In this document: one piece after another, positions 35,936-45,280 of the stretch | Layout of the letters: every line of letters begins with the position of its first letter | Position numbering within the stretch: the first letter of the stretch is position 1 | From: Spirosoma linguale DSM 74 | GTDB lineage: Bacteria; Bacteroidota; Bacteroidia; Cytophagales; Spirosomataceae | Length of the DNA stretch: 64,000 bases | Assembly: GCA_000024525.1 (NCBI GenBank) | Contig: CP001769.1 | Coordinates: forward strand, 1,908,001-1,972,000 | Direction: 5' to 3' | Made by a program: the position numbers and the translations under genes | Notes under the pieces: generated by a model | The model's database searches: none | What the model saw: only the letters and a program-made list of their open reading frames with translations | Told to the model about the DNA's origin: nothing

Positions 35936-36973
35936 TTACTGGTACTGAATATACAAGGGTTTGGGTGTTAACGCCAGCACTTCGGCGGGTGTCATAATAC
36001 GAGAGCCGGGCTTGCGGAAGTCGTTCTCGTAAAATAGCTTGAAACCTGTGTATTGGACGGGCTCCTTCTGAATGTAAGCCAGATAGGAATCCTTTTTAAG
36101 TACCGGCGGTCCCCATCCATCCATATCCATCACAATCTGGACATTTGGGTCGAGCTTGATATTTTTATAATTCTTGATCATGCCCTGCGTGAAGCGGTGA
36201 ACCACCAGAATTTTTGGGGGCAGGTTATTTTCCTTCACAATCCGGCTCAAAAATTTGACCGCCTGATTAACGTCGGCGGCATCATACGACCCAATTTTTG
36301 TACCCGGCTTGGCTCCTGTTACCATCGAAAACTCCGGATCGATACCCAAATGAACGAAGGGAAGTTTGAGGTATTTGGTCATGTACTCCATTTCGGGACC
36401 GAGGGGGGCATGACCCCGCTGAATGTCCAGAAAAACGATGGCCTTATGGTCATTTCCCCACTTAAGTACTTTCTTAATAGTCTTATCCGACATTCGCATC
36501 CGATAGCCACCATCTTTTCCGGGCGAACCCTGTGCCGATGTAGCAACCAAATGGAGGGCGGGCAGAATGGGTGTTGCCGGGTCGGCTTTTTGCCAGTTTT
36601 TGATTTCTTCGTCCAGCCGTTTCAGCATTTCGTCTTTCGGGTATTTTCCCAATACACCCATTTTTTTGGAGTGCGGATTACCGTAATACGCGAAGATGCG
36701 GTATTTGGGAAGCAACGCACCGGCAGGGGGAGCAAAGGTCAGCGAGTCGAGCGTTGAATCGCCGGTAGAAACGGCTCCTGCGGGCCGGGCTGCCGCCACG
36801 GGCTTTTCCTTGGGGGCTTCCGAGGAGTCGGCTGACGAGGTCGCTGCCGGACTCTTGGCGGATGCTTCGAGAGCAATGTTACCAGTCTTTGACGATTCGT
36901 CTTTCGATTGTGTTGAGCAGCTGGTAAGTTGACATAACGTCAATACTGAAAGCGCGGCTAAAGATAAGCGCAT
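35936..36973 (-). CDS. Putative lipoprotein with TIM-barrel-like domain
   Basis: 345 residues. The N-terminus is a lipoprotein signal (MRLSLAALSVLTLCQLTSC, Cys19), followed by a Ser/Ala/Pro-rich linker to about 85, then a compact domain (95-345) with alternating strands and helices: YRIFAYYGNPHSKKMGVLG, PILPALHLVATSAQGSPG, AIVFLDIQRGHAPLGPEM, FVHLGIDPEFSM, ILVVHRFTQGMI, VQIVMDMDGWGPP. The strand-end Asp/Glu residues are reminiscent of glycoside-hydrolase-like barrels, but no family is recognised. Likely outer-membrane anchored. Moderate confidence that it is a real gene; function unknown. Confidence 0.8.
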   Translation of the reverse strand: MRLSLAALSVLTLCQLTSCSTQSKDESSKTGNIALEASAKSPAATSSADSSEAPKEKPVAAARPAGAVSTGDSTLDSLTFAPPAGALLPKYRIFAYYGNPHSKKMGVLGKYPKDEMLKRLDEEIKNWQKADPATPILPALHLVATSAQGSPGKDGGYRMRMSDKTIKKVLKWGNDHKAIVFLDIQRGHAPLGPEMEYMTKYLKLPFVHLGIDPEFSMVTGAKPGTKIGSYDAADVNQAVKFLSRIVKENNLPPKILVVHRFTQGMIKNYKNIKLDPNVQIVMDMDGWGPPVLKKDSYLAYIQKEPVQYTGFKLFYENDFRKPGSRIMTPAEVLALTPKPLYIQYQ

Positions 36974-37076
36974 ACTTTATTAGGTAAATAAGATGTGATT
37001 CATAAAAAAAGGGTTACATCCTTACGAGAAGGAATGCTAACCCTACGGTGCAAGTATAGAGTCTTCTTGTAACTTT

Positions 37077-37697
37077 TCAAAGCGTTAATTCACCTAGCCC
37101 CTGTCGGATGATGGAAAAGTTATCGTCTGTCGCATCCACGATGGTCGAGGCAACGTTGCCGCCATAGCCTCCATCAATGACCATATCGACCTGGTTCTGG
37201 AACTTCTCAAAAATCAGCTCGGGATCGGTCGAATACTCGATAATCTCGTCTTCGTCGCGAATGGAGGTAGTAATAATTGGATTCCCTAACTCATGAACAA
37301 TCTGGCGAGGAATGTCATTATCCGGCACCCGGATACCGACCGTTTTCTTGTTGGAGTTCAGTATTTTGGGAACACTGCCGGTTGCTTCAAGGATAAACGT
37401 GAAGGGGCCGGGCAGTACTTTCTTCATCAGTTTGAAGGCCTGGTTTCCCACCCGTGCATAATCGGCAATGTGGCTCAGGTCGTAGCAGATAAACGAAAAA
37501 TCATTCTTGGCCGGTTTGATGCCCTTGATGCGTGCCACCCGCTCAACGGCCCGCGTATTATGGATATCGCACCCCATCCCGTAGATGGTATCCGTTGGAT
37601 AAATGATAACCGCGCCATCGCGCAGGGCCTTCACAATGTGCTCGATACGACGGGGATCGGGGTTCCTGGGGTAAAGCTTAATGAATTCGGCAGACAT
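37077..37697 (-). CDS. L-threonylcarbamoyladenylate synthase (Sua5/YciO/YrdC)
   Basis: 206 residues of the YrdC-like fold: [24 protein letters not shown] near the N-terminus, then [37 protein letters not shown] and the [19 protein letters not shown] end. YrdC/Sua5 proteins make the threonylcarbamoyl-AMP used for t6A37 in tRNA. The Lys/Arg substrate positions are not fully canonical (YciO-type KPAKNDFSF), so it may be the YciO paralogue rather than the main TsaC. No C-terminal Sua5 domain is present. Convergent or separated neighbours give no further clue. Confidence 0.85.
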   Translation of the reverse strand: MSAEFIKLYPRNPDPRRIEHIVKALRDGAVIIYPTDTIYGMGCDIHNTRAVERVARIKGIKPAKNDFSFICYDLSHIADYARVGNQAFKLMKKVLPGPFTFILEATGSVPKILNSNKKTVGIRVPDNDIPRQIVHELGNPIITTSIRDEDEIIEYSTDPELIFEKFQNQVDMVIDGGYGGNVASTIVDATDDNFSIIRQGLGELTL

Positions 37698-37780
37698 GGC
37701 AAGACGTAGTGATTTACAGTGTATGGCTGATCCTACTCGTTAACAGGGAGGAAAACCACACGCTATAAACTACAAACGGG

Positions 37781-38776
37781 TTAATCCAGTTTCGCCGAAT
37801 GAAGTACCGGGCTCCACTTGAGGTAACGCCGGTATAGTTTATTGACCGGAAGATGGAGTTTACTCAGACCTAAAATCAGCTTGCTTTGCCAATCCGGTTG
37901 TTCAATATGGTAAAGAAGGTCGCCAAACTCAAGGGCCAGATCGAATTGCTCGACATAAAAAGCTTTTCGGATAAACCGTCTGACGCGTCCGGCCAGGGCA
38001 CGGAATTCATCGGGGGTAACACACCGCTCGAAGGCTTTATAACACACGGCCAGTGTGGAGTGCAGCAGGGTCGTATTTGTATACACGATCCGGGCCGAAA
38101 AGGAATCGGGTGTAAGGCGTTTCTGGGTCAGTATTTCATCCAGATACGCATAATGATAGAGCCGGGCCGAACGGACCCAGAAGTCGAAGTCTTCGTAGGC
38201 CAGGGATTCATCGTAGCCGCCCAGTTCATTCAGAACGTCCCGACGCATCATCATGGTTGGGGTGCATATAAAATAAGACTCCAGAATTGGCTTGAACACA
38301 TTGCCCGATGGCACCGGTAAGCGCGCATGCCCACTAGCATCTACGACATAATGTAGGCCCACTTCTCGACCGCTGCGGTCAATGTAAGCAGCATTGGAAA
38401 ACACAACGGCATAAGGACCCGCCAGCTTCTCAAACTGGGCAACCTGTTTCGAGAGACGGCCCGGAAGCAATACATCATCGGCCGACAGATCGATCACATA
38501 GCGACCTTCGGCCAACGCCAGTCCCTGATTGAATGCCCGGTTTAAGCCAACGTTAACCGGATTCTGGATAAATCGAATAGCGGAATGCCGTTCGGTAAAC
38601 CGGGTAATGAACTCGGCTGACCGATCTATACTGCCATTGTCGATAACAATTAGCTCGACATTTGGATAATCCTGATCAACGACCGATTGAAGCGCCTGTT
38701 GAACGTAGGACGCGTGGTTGTAGGAGATGCATATGACACTCACCCAAGGCTTAATCTGGTTGAGAAAAGGACTCAT
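37781..38776 (-). CDS. Family 2 glycosyltransferase
   Basis: 331 residues from ATG 38776, giving MSPFLNQIKPWVSVICISYNH at the N-terminus; longer frames from 38812 or 38860 are possible. GT-A landmarks: VSVICISYNHASYVQQAL, LIVIDNGSIDRSAEF and the SADD nucleotide-sugar/metal motif in VIDLSADDVLLPGRL, then GGYDESLAYEDFDFWVRS for acceptor-side acid residues. The C-terminal about 100 residues are helical and of unknown role. It adds a sugar to a surface glycan or similar, with substrate unknown; no cluster of polysaccharide genes surrounds it. Confidence 0.87.
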   Translation of the reverse strand: MSPFLNQIKPWVSVICISYNHASYVQQALQSVVDQDYPNVELIVIDNGSIDRSAEFITRFTERHSAIRFIQNPVNVGLNRAFNQGLALAEGRYVIDLSADDVLLPGRLSKQVAQFEKLAGPYAVVFSNAAYIDRSGREVGLHYVVDASGHARLPVPSGNVFKPILESYFICTPTMMMRRDVLNELGGYDESLAYEDFDFWVRSARLYHYAYLDEILTQKRLTPDSFSARIVYTNTTLLHSTLAVCYKAFERCVTPDEFRALAGRVRRFIRKAFYVEQFDLALEFGDLLYHIEQPDWQSKLILGLSKLHLPVNKLYRRYLKWSPVLHSAKLD

Positions 38777-39073
38777 TGGAAGTGGGCTAGACTGCCCGGT
38801 AACGGTAACCATATAAAAAGCTAGCGGTGTGTATCGTTGACAGTATAAGTGTTTGTGCACCAGTTTATTTAAAGCTACAAATTAAGACCTATTTGTTACT
38901 GCTTGAATGAGTGTTTTTAGTAAACGGCTACGAAATAACAGATACTGAATTGAACCTCAACGTTGGCACGCTTTTGGCCTATGGTTATAATGAATTAAGT
39001 TTGGTGGTGCTTACTGAGGACTGTTCCAATATTGTGCTTTATCATTTATGGGTTAGGTTTCACAAACGTCATC

Positions 39074-40030
39074 TCAAATTTCAGGGGTGGCGTTTGTCGT
39101 TTTAGCCGCTACGTCGGGGCTTCTGTCACCTTCCAGATTGTAAAGGGCTACGTTCATTTCAAAGCCCAGAATGAGTAACAGCGAAATAAGGTTTATCCAG
39201 ATCATCAGGGCAATCAGGGTGCCGATGGAGCCATAAACCTTGTTATACGAGCCGAAATTGGAGACGTAATACGAGAAGCCGAGGGTGGTAAGCACGATAA
39301 GTAAGGAGGCCGTTACGGCACCGGGCGTAATAAAAACCCACTTCATACGAACATCCGGACCGTATCGATAAATAACGGAAACCGTGCCGACAAACACGGC
39401 AAACACGACAAGATAGCGTGTAATGGCCAGTAAATTAATGAAGAGCGCATTGTTGAGCAGCCCGAAATGAAGGAGATAGTCACTGATAATGCCACCGATA
39501 ATCAACACGACGATGGCTAAAATCAGGGCAAAGGCCAGTGTAAAGGTTAAACCGATGGCTACAAGTCGGACTTTGAAAAAGCCCCGTCTTTCGTCTGAGT
39601 GATAAGAGGAGTTAAAGGCCTGCATGAGGGCCACAAGGCCACTCGTGGCCGAGTATAAGGCCAGTAAAAAGCCAAAGGAAAGCACACCACTACGGGGGCG
39701 GCTGACAATGTCGCGAATAGTTGTATCGACACTGCTGAACGTATTTCCCGGGAGAACCTCCCGGAAAAAGCCCATGATCTGCTCTTCCAGATTTGGAATA
39801 AAGGTGATGAAAGGAATAAGCGTGAAGAAGAAGATAACCGTAGGAAAAACCGCCAGAATCAGACTGTAGGAAACAGAAGCTGCCCGCTCACTGGTGTTGT
39901 TGTCTGTAATCTGATCCAGCATCTTTTTCAGGAAAGAATACCAGGTGATGCGGGAGTTGAAAGGGTGATGCTTATACAGCCAGACACGGATGTTTCGCAT
40001 CGCCCTCATATTCATTAACGTGTCGAACAT
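39074..40030 (-). CDS. YihY/BrkB family inner-membrane protein
   Basis: 318 residues with six hydrophobic spans, starting with a polar N-terminus then RAASVSYSLILAVFPTVIFFFTLIPF, the usual YihY opening, and LVALMQAFNSSYHSDERRGFFKVR in the first cytosolic loop. The later part KVYGSIGTLIALMIWINLISLLLILGFEMNVAL is a diagnostic end for this family. Role not established; an earlier RNase BN annotation for the family was wrong. Its tail is polar. Minus strand, 38 bases before the thioesterase. Confidence 0.9.
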   Translation of the reverse strand: MFDTLMNMRAMRNIRVWLYKHHPFNSRITWYSFLKKMLDQITDNNTSERAASVSYSLILAVFPTVIFFFTLIPFITFIPNLEEQIMGFFREVLPGNTFSSVDTTIRDIVSRPRSGVLSFGFLLALYSATSGLVALMQAFNSSYHSDERRGFFKVRLVAIGLTFTLAFALILAIVVLIIGGIISDYLLHFGLLNNALFINLLAITRYLVVFAVFVGTVSVIYRYGPDVRMKWVFITPGAVTASLLIVLTTLGFSYYVSNFGSYNKVYGSIGTLIALMIWINLISLLLILGFEMNVALYNLEGDRSPDVAAKTTNATPEI

Positions 40031-40068
40031 AGGCTCTTTTTTCCACTGACTAATCCTTTCTGAACCTA

Positions 40069-40479
40069 CTACTCAAAAAAAGGTTTGGCTGCTTCCACTA
40101 ATTCTGCCGGAGCCGAGCAGGGGCGGCCTGTTTCGGTACGAACAAAAACGAGGGTTGTCTGACCTGTATTGAGAAGCTGCCCCTCCTGATTGAAAATCTC
40201 ATAGGCGAACATAAGCCGGGTCTTGGGCATCTGCGGAATCGAGACCCGTATGGTCAGCAGGTCATCGTATTTGGCGGGCCGAATAAAGCGGGAATTCAGG
40301 TCATACACAGGCATCGAAATGCCGCTCTCTTCAATGGCTTTGTAGCTTAGTCCTAGATTTCGAAGTGCTTCAACCCGGCCAATTTCATAAAAACGGGCAT
40401 AATTGCCGTAGTAAACTATGCCCATCTGGTCCGTGTCGTAATAACGAACCCGGATGTTTGTAACGTCGTACGTAATCAT
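40069..40479 (-). CDS. Acyl-CoA thioesterase (hotdog fold, YbgC/FadM type)
   Basis: 136 residues. The active-site stretch YYDTDQMGIVYYGNYARFYEIGR (residues 13-35) contains the catalytic Asp of the DTDxxG motif. Next come the strand RFIRPAKYDDLLTIRVSI and FAYEIFNQEGQLLNTGQTTLVFV, typical of the 4-hydroxybenzoyl-CoA thioesterase-like family. Cleaves acyl-CoA to free acid and CoA. It begins 4 bases after the mltG stop and probably shares its transcript, though no functional link is known. Confidence 0.9.
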   Translation of the reverse strand: MITYDVTNIRVRYYDTDQMGIVYYGNYARFYEIGRVEALRNLGLSYKAIEESGISMPVYDLNSRFIRPAKYDDLLTIRVSIPQMPKTRLMFAYEIFNQEGQLLNTGQTTLVFVRTETGRPCSAPAELVEAAKPFFE

Positions 40480-40483
40480 TATA

Positions 40484-41521
40484 CTATTTCATAATCTGCA
40501 TTCGGGTGAGGGCCTGCTGATACAGGCGGGCATTGGCCAGGTGTTCGGCCAGTGTCTTTGAGAAGGTATGGTAGCCGTTGAAGCTGGCGTTTACCACAAA
40601 ATAGAGGTAATCATGCTGTTCGGCATTCAGGACCGCATCGATCGTGCCCGGAGCCGGCAGGTTAATAGGCCCCGGCGGTAAACCGGCGTATCGGTACGTG
40701 TTGTACGGCGAATCGACCGTTAGTTGTTTGTTTAACAACCGGCGAATGGTAAAATCGCGCAGGGCAAAAATTACGGTTGGATCGGCTTCGAGTTTGATAC
40801 CGCGTTTGAGACGGTTCAGGTACACACCCGCCACGCGGGGCTGCTCATCTCGTTTGTTAGTTTCGGCGGCTACGATAGATGCCAGAATCTGGGTTTGGGT
40901 CTGGCTGAGTCCCAATGCTTTCGCTTTGGCCTGCCGCTCAGGGGTCCAGAACTTCTTGTATTCGCTACCCATCCGCTCCAGAAGCGCTTCGGGCTTGATG
41001 GTCCAGAAAAATTCATACGTATTAGGTAAGAATAAACACACAATAGTCGTGGTATCGAAGCCGAACTTCTGGCAGGTGGCCGGGTCATTGAGCAATTTAC
41101 CCAGTGCATCGGGGCCAAATTCGAATTTGCTGCCCAGCCGCTGAATCAGGTCGCTTTTCTGGCGCATGCTGTTAAACGTTACCGGCATGGCATCCTGACT
41201 GCCGCTGCGTAGTTTGACGAGGGCCTCGCGATTGCCCATCTTGGGTTTTATCTCGTAGCGCCCTTCTTTCACCCGCTCCGGGTACTTCATCATCTTGGCC
41301 AGAAAGCGGAATGAGGTTTCGTCGTTGATAACTTTGTGGGTCTTAAGCGTGTCCATCACCGACTCGAAGGTGGCGCCCTTCGGAATGAGTAAGGCGAACG
41401 TTTTATCATTGTCCTGAACCAGCAGATTCGGACTTCTGAACACCTGCCAGAAGTAAAACGTAAAAGTCGTTAAGAGGATGGATACGGTGAGGAACAGACC
41501 GATTTGCAAATTGCGCGACAT
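40484..41521 (-). CDS. mltG: Endolytic murein transglycosylase MltG
   Basis: 345 residues. One N-terminal transmembrane helix (about 6-26) anchors it to the inner membrane, a LysM-like segment follows, and the catalytic domain shows LFLPNTYEFFW, the catalytic Glu220 in ILASIVAAETNKRDEQ, then VYLNRLKRGIKLEADPTVIFAL and PINLPAPGTIDAVLNAEQHDYLYFV. It cleaves nascent glycan strands and ends their elongation. Standard length for the family. Its promoter and the plus-strand lipoprotein gene lie in the 150-base gap upstream. Confidence 0.94.
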   Translation of the reverse strand: MSRNLQIGLFLTVSILLTTFTFYFWQVFRSPNLLVQDNDKTFALLIPKGATFESVMDTLKTHKVINDETSFRFLAKMMKYPERVKEGRYEIKPKMGNREALVKLRSGSQDAMPVTFNSMRQKSDLIQRLGSKFEFGPDALGKLLNDPATCQKFGFDTTTIVCLFLPNTYEFFWTIKPEALLERMGSEYKKFWTPERQAKAKALGLSQTQTQILASIVAAETNKRDEQPRVAGVYLNRLKRGIKLEADPTVIFALRDFTIRRLLNKQLTVDSPYNTYRYAGLPPGPINLPAPGTIDAVLNAEQHDYLYFVVNASFNGYHTFSKTLAEHLANARLYQQALTRMQIMK

Positions 41522-41674
41522 AACAAAAATGTAAATAATGAATAAAGACGCTTGACTGTTAACGATTCTAACCGATCATCGGTTGTCACCTATTGTCTGT
41601 AGTTATTTATTCATTTTGCTTTATTCATTTTAGATTGCGCAAATTTACGCCAAATCTGAATTAAGCTACTACCG

Positions 41675-42172
41675 ATGACCCGTGCATTCCTTCTTTTACT
41701 TTGTATTGCGCTCGTTGCCTCCTGTCGTACCCGCGTTGAAAATCCCCGAAGCATGAATCCCGCGGCTGCCCTGCGCCAGAAAGCCATTGATGAAATCCGG
41801 GAGGCCGACCAGAATTTTAGTATGCTCTCCGAAAAGCAGGGGCTGGCTAAAGCCTTCACTACCTATGCCGCCGATGATGCCATTAAACTGAATGATGGAG
41901 CCGCACCGACCGTTGGGTTTGACTCCATTCGGGTGCAGATGAGCCGAATGCCCGCCAATGGTTCCGTATTGACCTGGCAAGCGCTCAAAGCCGACGCAGC
42001 ACAGTCGGGCGAATTGGGTTACACCTTCGGTCAATGGATGCTGACCAGTAAAGACAATTCGGGTAAGCGAAAAACACAGTATGGGGTTTACGTAACCGTC
42101 TGGAAACGCCAGCGAAACGGACAGTGGCGGTTTGTACTGGATGGTGGAAACTCCACTCCGGAACCTAAATAA
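41675..42172 (+). CDS. SnoaL/DUF4440-like lipoprotein
   Basis: 165 residues. The signal MTRAFLLLLCIALVASC ends in a lipobox Cys17. The mature part is an NTF2-like cone fold: AAALRQKAIDEIREADQNFSML, KAFTTYAADDAIKL, the MPANGSVLTWQALKADAA segment and the strand GELGYTFGQWML ending in WRFVLDGGNS. Similar DUF4440 proteins are often stand-alone and of unknown function. Located in the gap divergent from mltG. Confidence 0.8.
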   Translation: MTRAFLLLLCIALVASCRTRVENPRSMNPAAALRQKAIDEIREADQNFSMLSEKQGLAKAFTTYAADDAIKLNDGAAPTVGFDSIRVQMSRMPANGSVLTWQALKADAAQSGELGYTFGQWMLTSKDNSGKRKTQYGVYVTVWKRQRNGQWRFVLDGGNSTPEPK

Positions 42173-42251
42173 GGCGGTAGAATGGCGGGCTTTGTTTCCT
42201 AACGGAGGTTTATAAGCAGACAACCCCGGTTCGGAAATTAAACCTGTCTTC

Positions 42252-43574
42252 ATGCCTGTCTTTAGGTCGCTTGTTAAAAGCGTTGTAAATTTGAGCGAAC
42301 AAAATCAGGTCGTTTTGGTCGTTTCTTCTCTTTTCAAACGCCGTATTGCACACGGGCCTTCCCTCTACACGTTTTCGTTCTGGTTACTCTGCGTAAGTAA
42401 CTTTCTGTTCTCTGCCAGTTTTCAGATGATGATTCCTGAGTTGCCTGCTTACCTGACAAAGCTGGGTGGACAGGAGTACGTCGGCTGGATTATTGCTTTG
42501 TTCACCCTTACTGCGGGAATCTCCCGCCCGTTTAGCGGAAAAATTACCGATACGGTCGGGCGTGTGCCGGTTATGGCGTTCGGGTCACTGGTATGTTTTC
42601 TGTGTGGGTTTCTATATCCGTATCTGCTCACAGTGGGCGGGTTTCTGACGCTCCGCCTTATTCACGGCTTTTCGACGGGTACCAAACCCACGGCTACATC
42701 GGCCTATGTAGCGGACATTGTACCGGCTACCCGCCGGGGTGAAGCAATGGGAACACTGGGGTTGTTTACCGCCATGGGTATGTCGCTGGGACCCGCTATT
42801 GGTAGTTGGGTGGCCAATGATTACTCCATGAACGTCATGTTCTGGACCTCATCGGCCTTTGCGCTGCTGTCGATTGGGATTCTGTTGCAAATGACCGAGA
42901 CGCTGCCAAAACCACAGCCATTTCGATTTAGGCTGTTGCGGTTGAAGAAAGATGAGATTTTTGACCGGAATGCCTTGCCGCCCTTCCTGGTCTTGTTATT
43001 ACAGTCGTTCTCGTCGGGCGTTATCCTGACGGTTGTTTCGGGATTGAGTACCTCGCTGGGCATTGCCAACAAAGGCCTGTTTTTTACGGTCTATACCGTG
43101 GCTTCGCTGGTTGTTCGGCTGGTGTTCAGCAAATCGTCGGACCGGTATGGCCGGTTGCCCGTTCTGTTTATTTCGACGGTGGTGCTGGCCGTATCTATGG
43201 TGTTGCTGATCATCACCGAGTCGCCGTTCATGTTCTGGGTGTCGGCCGTTTTTTACGGGATGTCGTGGGGGATGAACTCGCCGACGGTAACGGCCTGGAC
43301 GGCTGACCTGAGCGATGAAAAAACGCGGGGCCGGGCCATGGCAACCATGTACATCGCCCTCGAAGCCGGTATCGGACTCGGGGCCGTGGCTGCGGGCTGG
43401 TTGTTGAACCACGTCCGTGGAGAAGCTGGTATTGATGCGTCCTTTGCCGTATCGGGTGTGTTGGCCCTGGTGGCCGTAACCTATCTTGGCTGGCTCTGGC
43501 ATCAGCATCGGAAAACCCGCCACCAGCGAATGAATGATGCCGATGAAGTAGCGTTGCTGGATGGTGAACCCTGA
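42252..43574 (+). CDS. Major facilitator superfamily transporter
   Basis: 440 residues with 12 spans in two six-span halves. The MFS loop motif is seen between TM2 and TM3 (GKITDTVGRVPVMAFGS, a G-x3-D-x2-G-R-x type), and a similar DRYGRLPVLFIS segment follows TM8. N-terminal residues (about 1-35) are less hydrophobic. The family moves small molecules across the inner membrane, often drug or metabolite efflux; substrate unknown. Its stop overlaps the next start by one base, so the two are co-translated. Confidence 0.9.
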   Translation: MPVFRSLVKSVVNLSEQNQVVLVVSSLFKRRIAHGPSLYTFSFWLLCVSNFLFSASFQMMIPELPAYLTKLGGQEYVGWIIALFTLTAGISRPFSGKITDTVGRVPVMAFGSLVCFLCGFLYPYLLTVGGFLTLRLIHGFSTGTKPTATSAYVADIVPATRRGEAMGTLGLFTAMGMSLGPAIGSWVANDYSMNVMFWTSSAFALLSIGILLQMTETLPKPQPFRFRLLRLKKDEIFDRNALPPFLVLLLQSFSSGVILTVVSGLSTSLGIANKGLFFTVYTVASLVVRLVFSKSSDRYGRLPVLFISTVVLAVSMVLLIITESPFMFWVSAVFYGMSWGMNSPTVTAWTADLSDEKTRGRAMATMYIALEAGIGLGAVAAGWLLNHVRGEAGIDASFAVSGVLALVAVTYLGWLWHQHRKTRHQRMNDADEVALLDGEP

Positions 43575-43984
43575 TGGAAGATATTGAACCCCGCATCCGT
43601 CCGCTGGTCGATGCCCTGAATAAAACCGGCCTGGTTCGCACATTCTCAAGCTGCGAAGGACATTTTTCGCCTGAAGAACAGACGCTAGTCGACCGAAATC
43701 ATGCCGAAGTCCGGTTCGTGCCTGCCGAGGGTGTTGGTGTTCCGGAGATTGACATGTTCATCGGGCGCATTTTAGCCCAATTCAAGTCAAGGCATGGGTT
43801 GCTACCGGTAAAGGTTACGGCTTACAAACTCTTTACGCCAATCGACGAAGAAAATGTTGAGGAAACGTACGTGTTTGACCTGCGGCCCTTCAACCGGTTC
43901 GACCCTCCCGACCGGAAACGGGCCGATGTGGACCGGGCTATCACACAGGTTGTTCGATTGATGTTATCGGAAAGCTACCGCTGA
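43574..43984 (+). CDS. Unrecognised small protein, coupled to the MFS gene
   Basis: 136 residues starting in the TGATG overlap with the MFS stop. It begins MEDIEPRIRPLVDALNKTG and carries the segment FSSCEGHFSPEEQ, then KVTAYKLFTPIDEENVEETYVFD and a helical C-terminus DVDRAITQVVRLML. The FSSCEGH stretch has a Cys-Glu-Gly-His motif that could bind metal or nucleotide, but no family is assigned. Tight coupling to the transporter suggests related expression. Its 3' end overlaps the 3' end of the opposite-strand HlyD gene by 10 bases. Confidence 0.7.
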   Translation: MEDIEPRIRPLVDALNKTGLVRTFSSCEGHFSPEEQTLVDRNHAEVRFVPAEGVGVPEIDMFIGRILAQFKSRHGLLPVKVTAYKLFTPIDEENVEETYVFDLRPFNRFDPPDRKRADVDRAITQVVRLMLSESYR

Positions 43985-45280
43985 TAAAAAACTCTTCGTA
44001 TTTGATAAAAGACTCGTTCAATCAAACGTAAATCCTCGGTAATAATTTCGGCTGACGCTTCCATGCCGGTTTTGTACGTTAAATTCCTAGCATAGTTCGT
44101 TTGTAAACCATTGGGTAGCTCAACAATTGCCGGAAAATAAGTATTGTCCTGTGATGGAATTTGGGAAATTCCGCCTATTTTTCCTTCTACGGCACCAAAC
44201 TCTTCAAAGGGATAACCCTGAAATTTTATTAAAACTTTCTGCCCTTTTTTTACTCGTCCAAAGTTAGCCTGAGGAATTCTTAGTTCGCCAAAGTACTGCT
44301 TTGCATTTGTCGAGCCTACATACATAATCTCTGAACCACTTCTTAAGAGCTGATTTTCTTCTAAAATCGATGTGAAATGGATTTGTCCCGAAATGGGCGC
44401 TTCCAATAAATAACGCTTTTTCCAGTCGGTAACTGCACTTATCAATGTATTTGTTGCTTGCCTGAATAGGTTTTTTTGTTCTACTGCCTGCCTGTCTGTC
44501 TAACTCAGTAAGTTCTCTGCGCTTTTGCGTTTGAGCCGTCGAATTAGTTGTAAGAGATACTGCTATCTGTTTAATAGGTAGACGTTTAGCAATAAATTTA
44601 CTTTCCTCACGTTGATAATCGAGCGTCGAAATAACTTTGTCTGCATATAGTTTTTTGTGAATGTTAAACTCTTTTTGCGCGAGTTCAGCATCCTGATCAT
44701 AAACATTATATTGCTGTGAAAGCTGGTTCTGAGTGTTCAACAGGTCTGCTAATTCTTGATTTAAAAACGTCTTTCGTTTTATATAATAACCATTTGAAAA
44801 TAACGCAAGAGTTTGAATATACGATTGCATGAAATTTTCATACGGTGTCTGTAATTCGCCTAATTCCTGAAATTGTTCTACAGGGAAATCATTCAATTTT
44901 TCGAAATGATTAGAACTGATCAACTGCTGTAAATGATGCAACCGCTTCATTAATTGTAAAACTTGAGTATGGTTAGCCGTAGATTCCAAATAACCGATAG
45001 TTTGCCTAGCCACAACGAATTGGTTATCATGGACAAATAGCCTCACGAGTCGGCTATCAGTTCTACTAATAATGGGCTTTGGTGCATTTTGGGTTGTTAG
45101 ACGAAAACCAGACACAACAACAGTTGGATAATGAATAAGCCAACTAAGGAATATACCTGCCAGGACGGCGAGAAAAATAACTGTAATACCCCAACGTATA
45201 AGCCAATTGGGGATTTGGCCGATAAAATCCCGAATTGCTTCACTTTGAGTCTCTACCTCTTCCAATTCTGTAGCTTCCAT
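43975..45280 (-). pseudogene. HlyD-type membrane fusion protein interrupted by a frameshift
   Basis: The gene starts at ATG 45280, in a TAATG overlap with the ABC exporter. Frame 1 carries residues 1-264: a cytosolic tail, a transmembrane helix (about 31-50), a first lipoyl-like part and a long coiled coil. After Ala264 (44491-44489) the frame runs into unrelated sequence, while the next frame continues EQKNLFRQATNTLISAVTDW, YLLEAPISGQIHF and the beta-barrel end to a stop at 43975. Removing one base or four bases at 44485-44500 restores one 433-434-residue HlyD protein. It should join the ABC exporter to an outer-membrane channel. Possible explanations are phase variation, a recent mutation or a sequence error. 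Confidence 0.85.
44485..44500 (-). repeat. Tetranucleotide repeat at the frameshift
   Basis: On the plus strand TGCC-TGCC-TGTC-TGTC, that is four tetramer units of the form TGYC, inside the HlyD gene exactly where the frame breaks. A run of seven T (44471-44477; seven A on the coding strand) lies 7 bases further into the gene. Either could cause slippage. Confidence 0.85.

Noticed and set aside
38911-39105. A 64-codon plus-strand frame between the glycosyltransferase and YihY genes
   Set aside because: Overlaps the end of YihY, has no promoter box and no coherent topology; treated as chance.
42999-43649. A 216-codon open frame on the minus strand opposite the MFS gene
   Set aside because: Fully antisense to a clear transporter gene; it reads as Arg/His/Pro-rich, typical of GC-rich antisense frames, with no family features.
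44264-44488. The frame-1 tail of the HlyD gene as a real separate C-terminus
   Set aside because: It is Lys/Arg-rich and unlike any HlyD end, whereas the next frame continues the family sequence.
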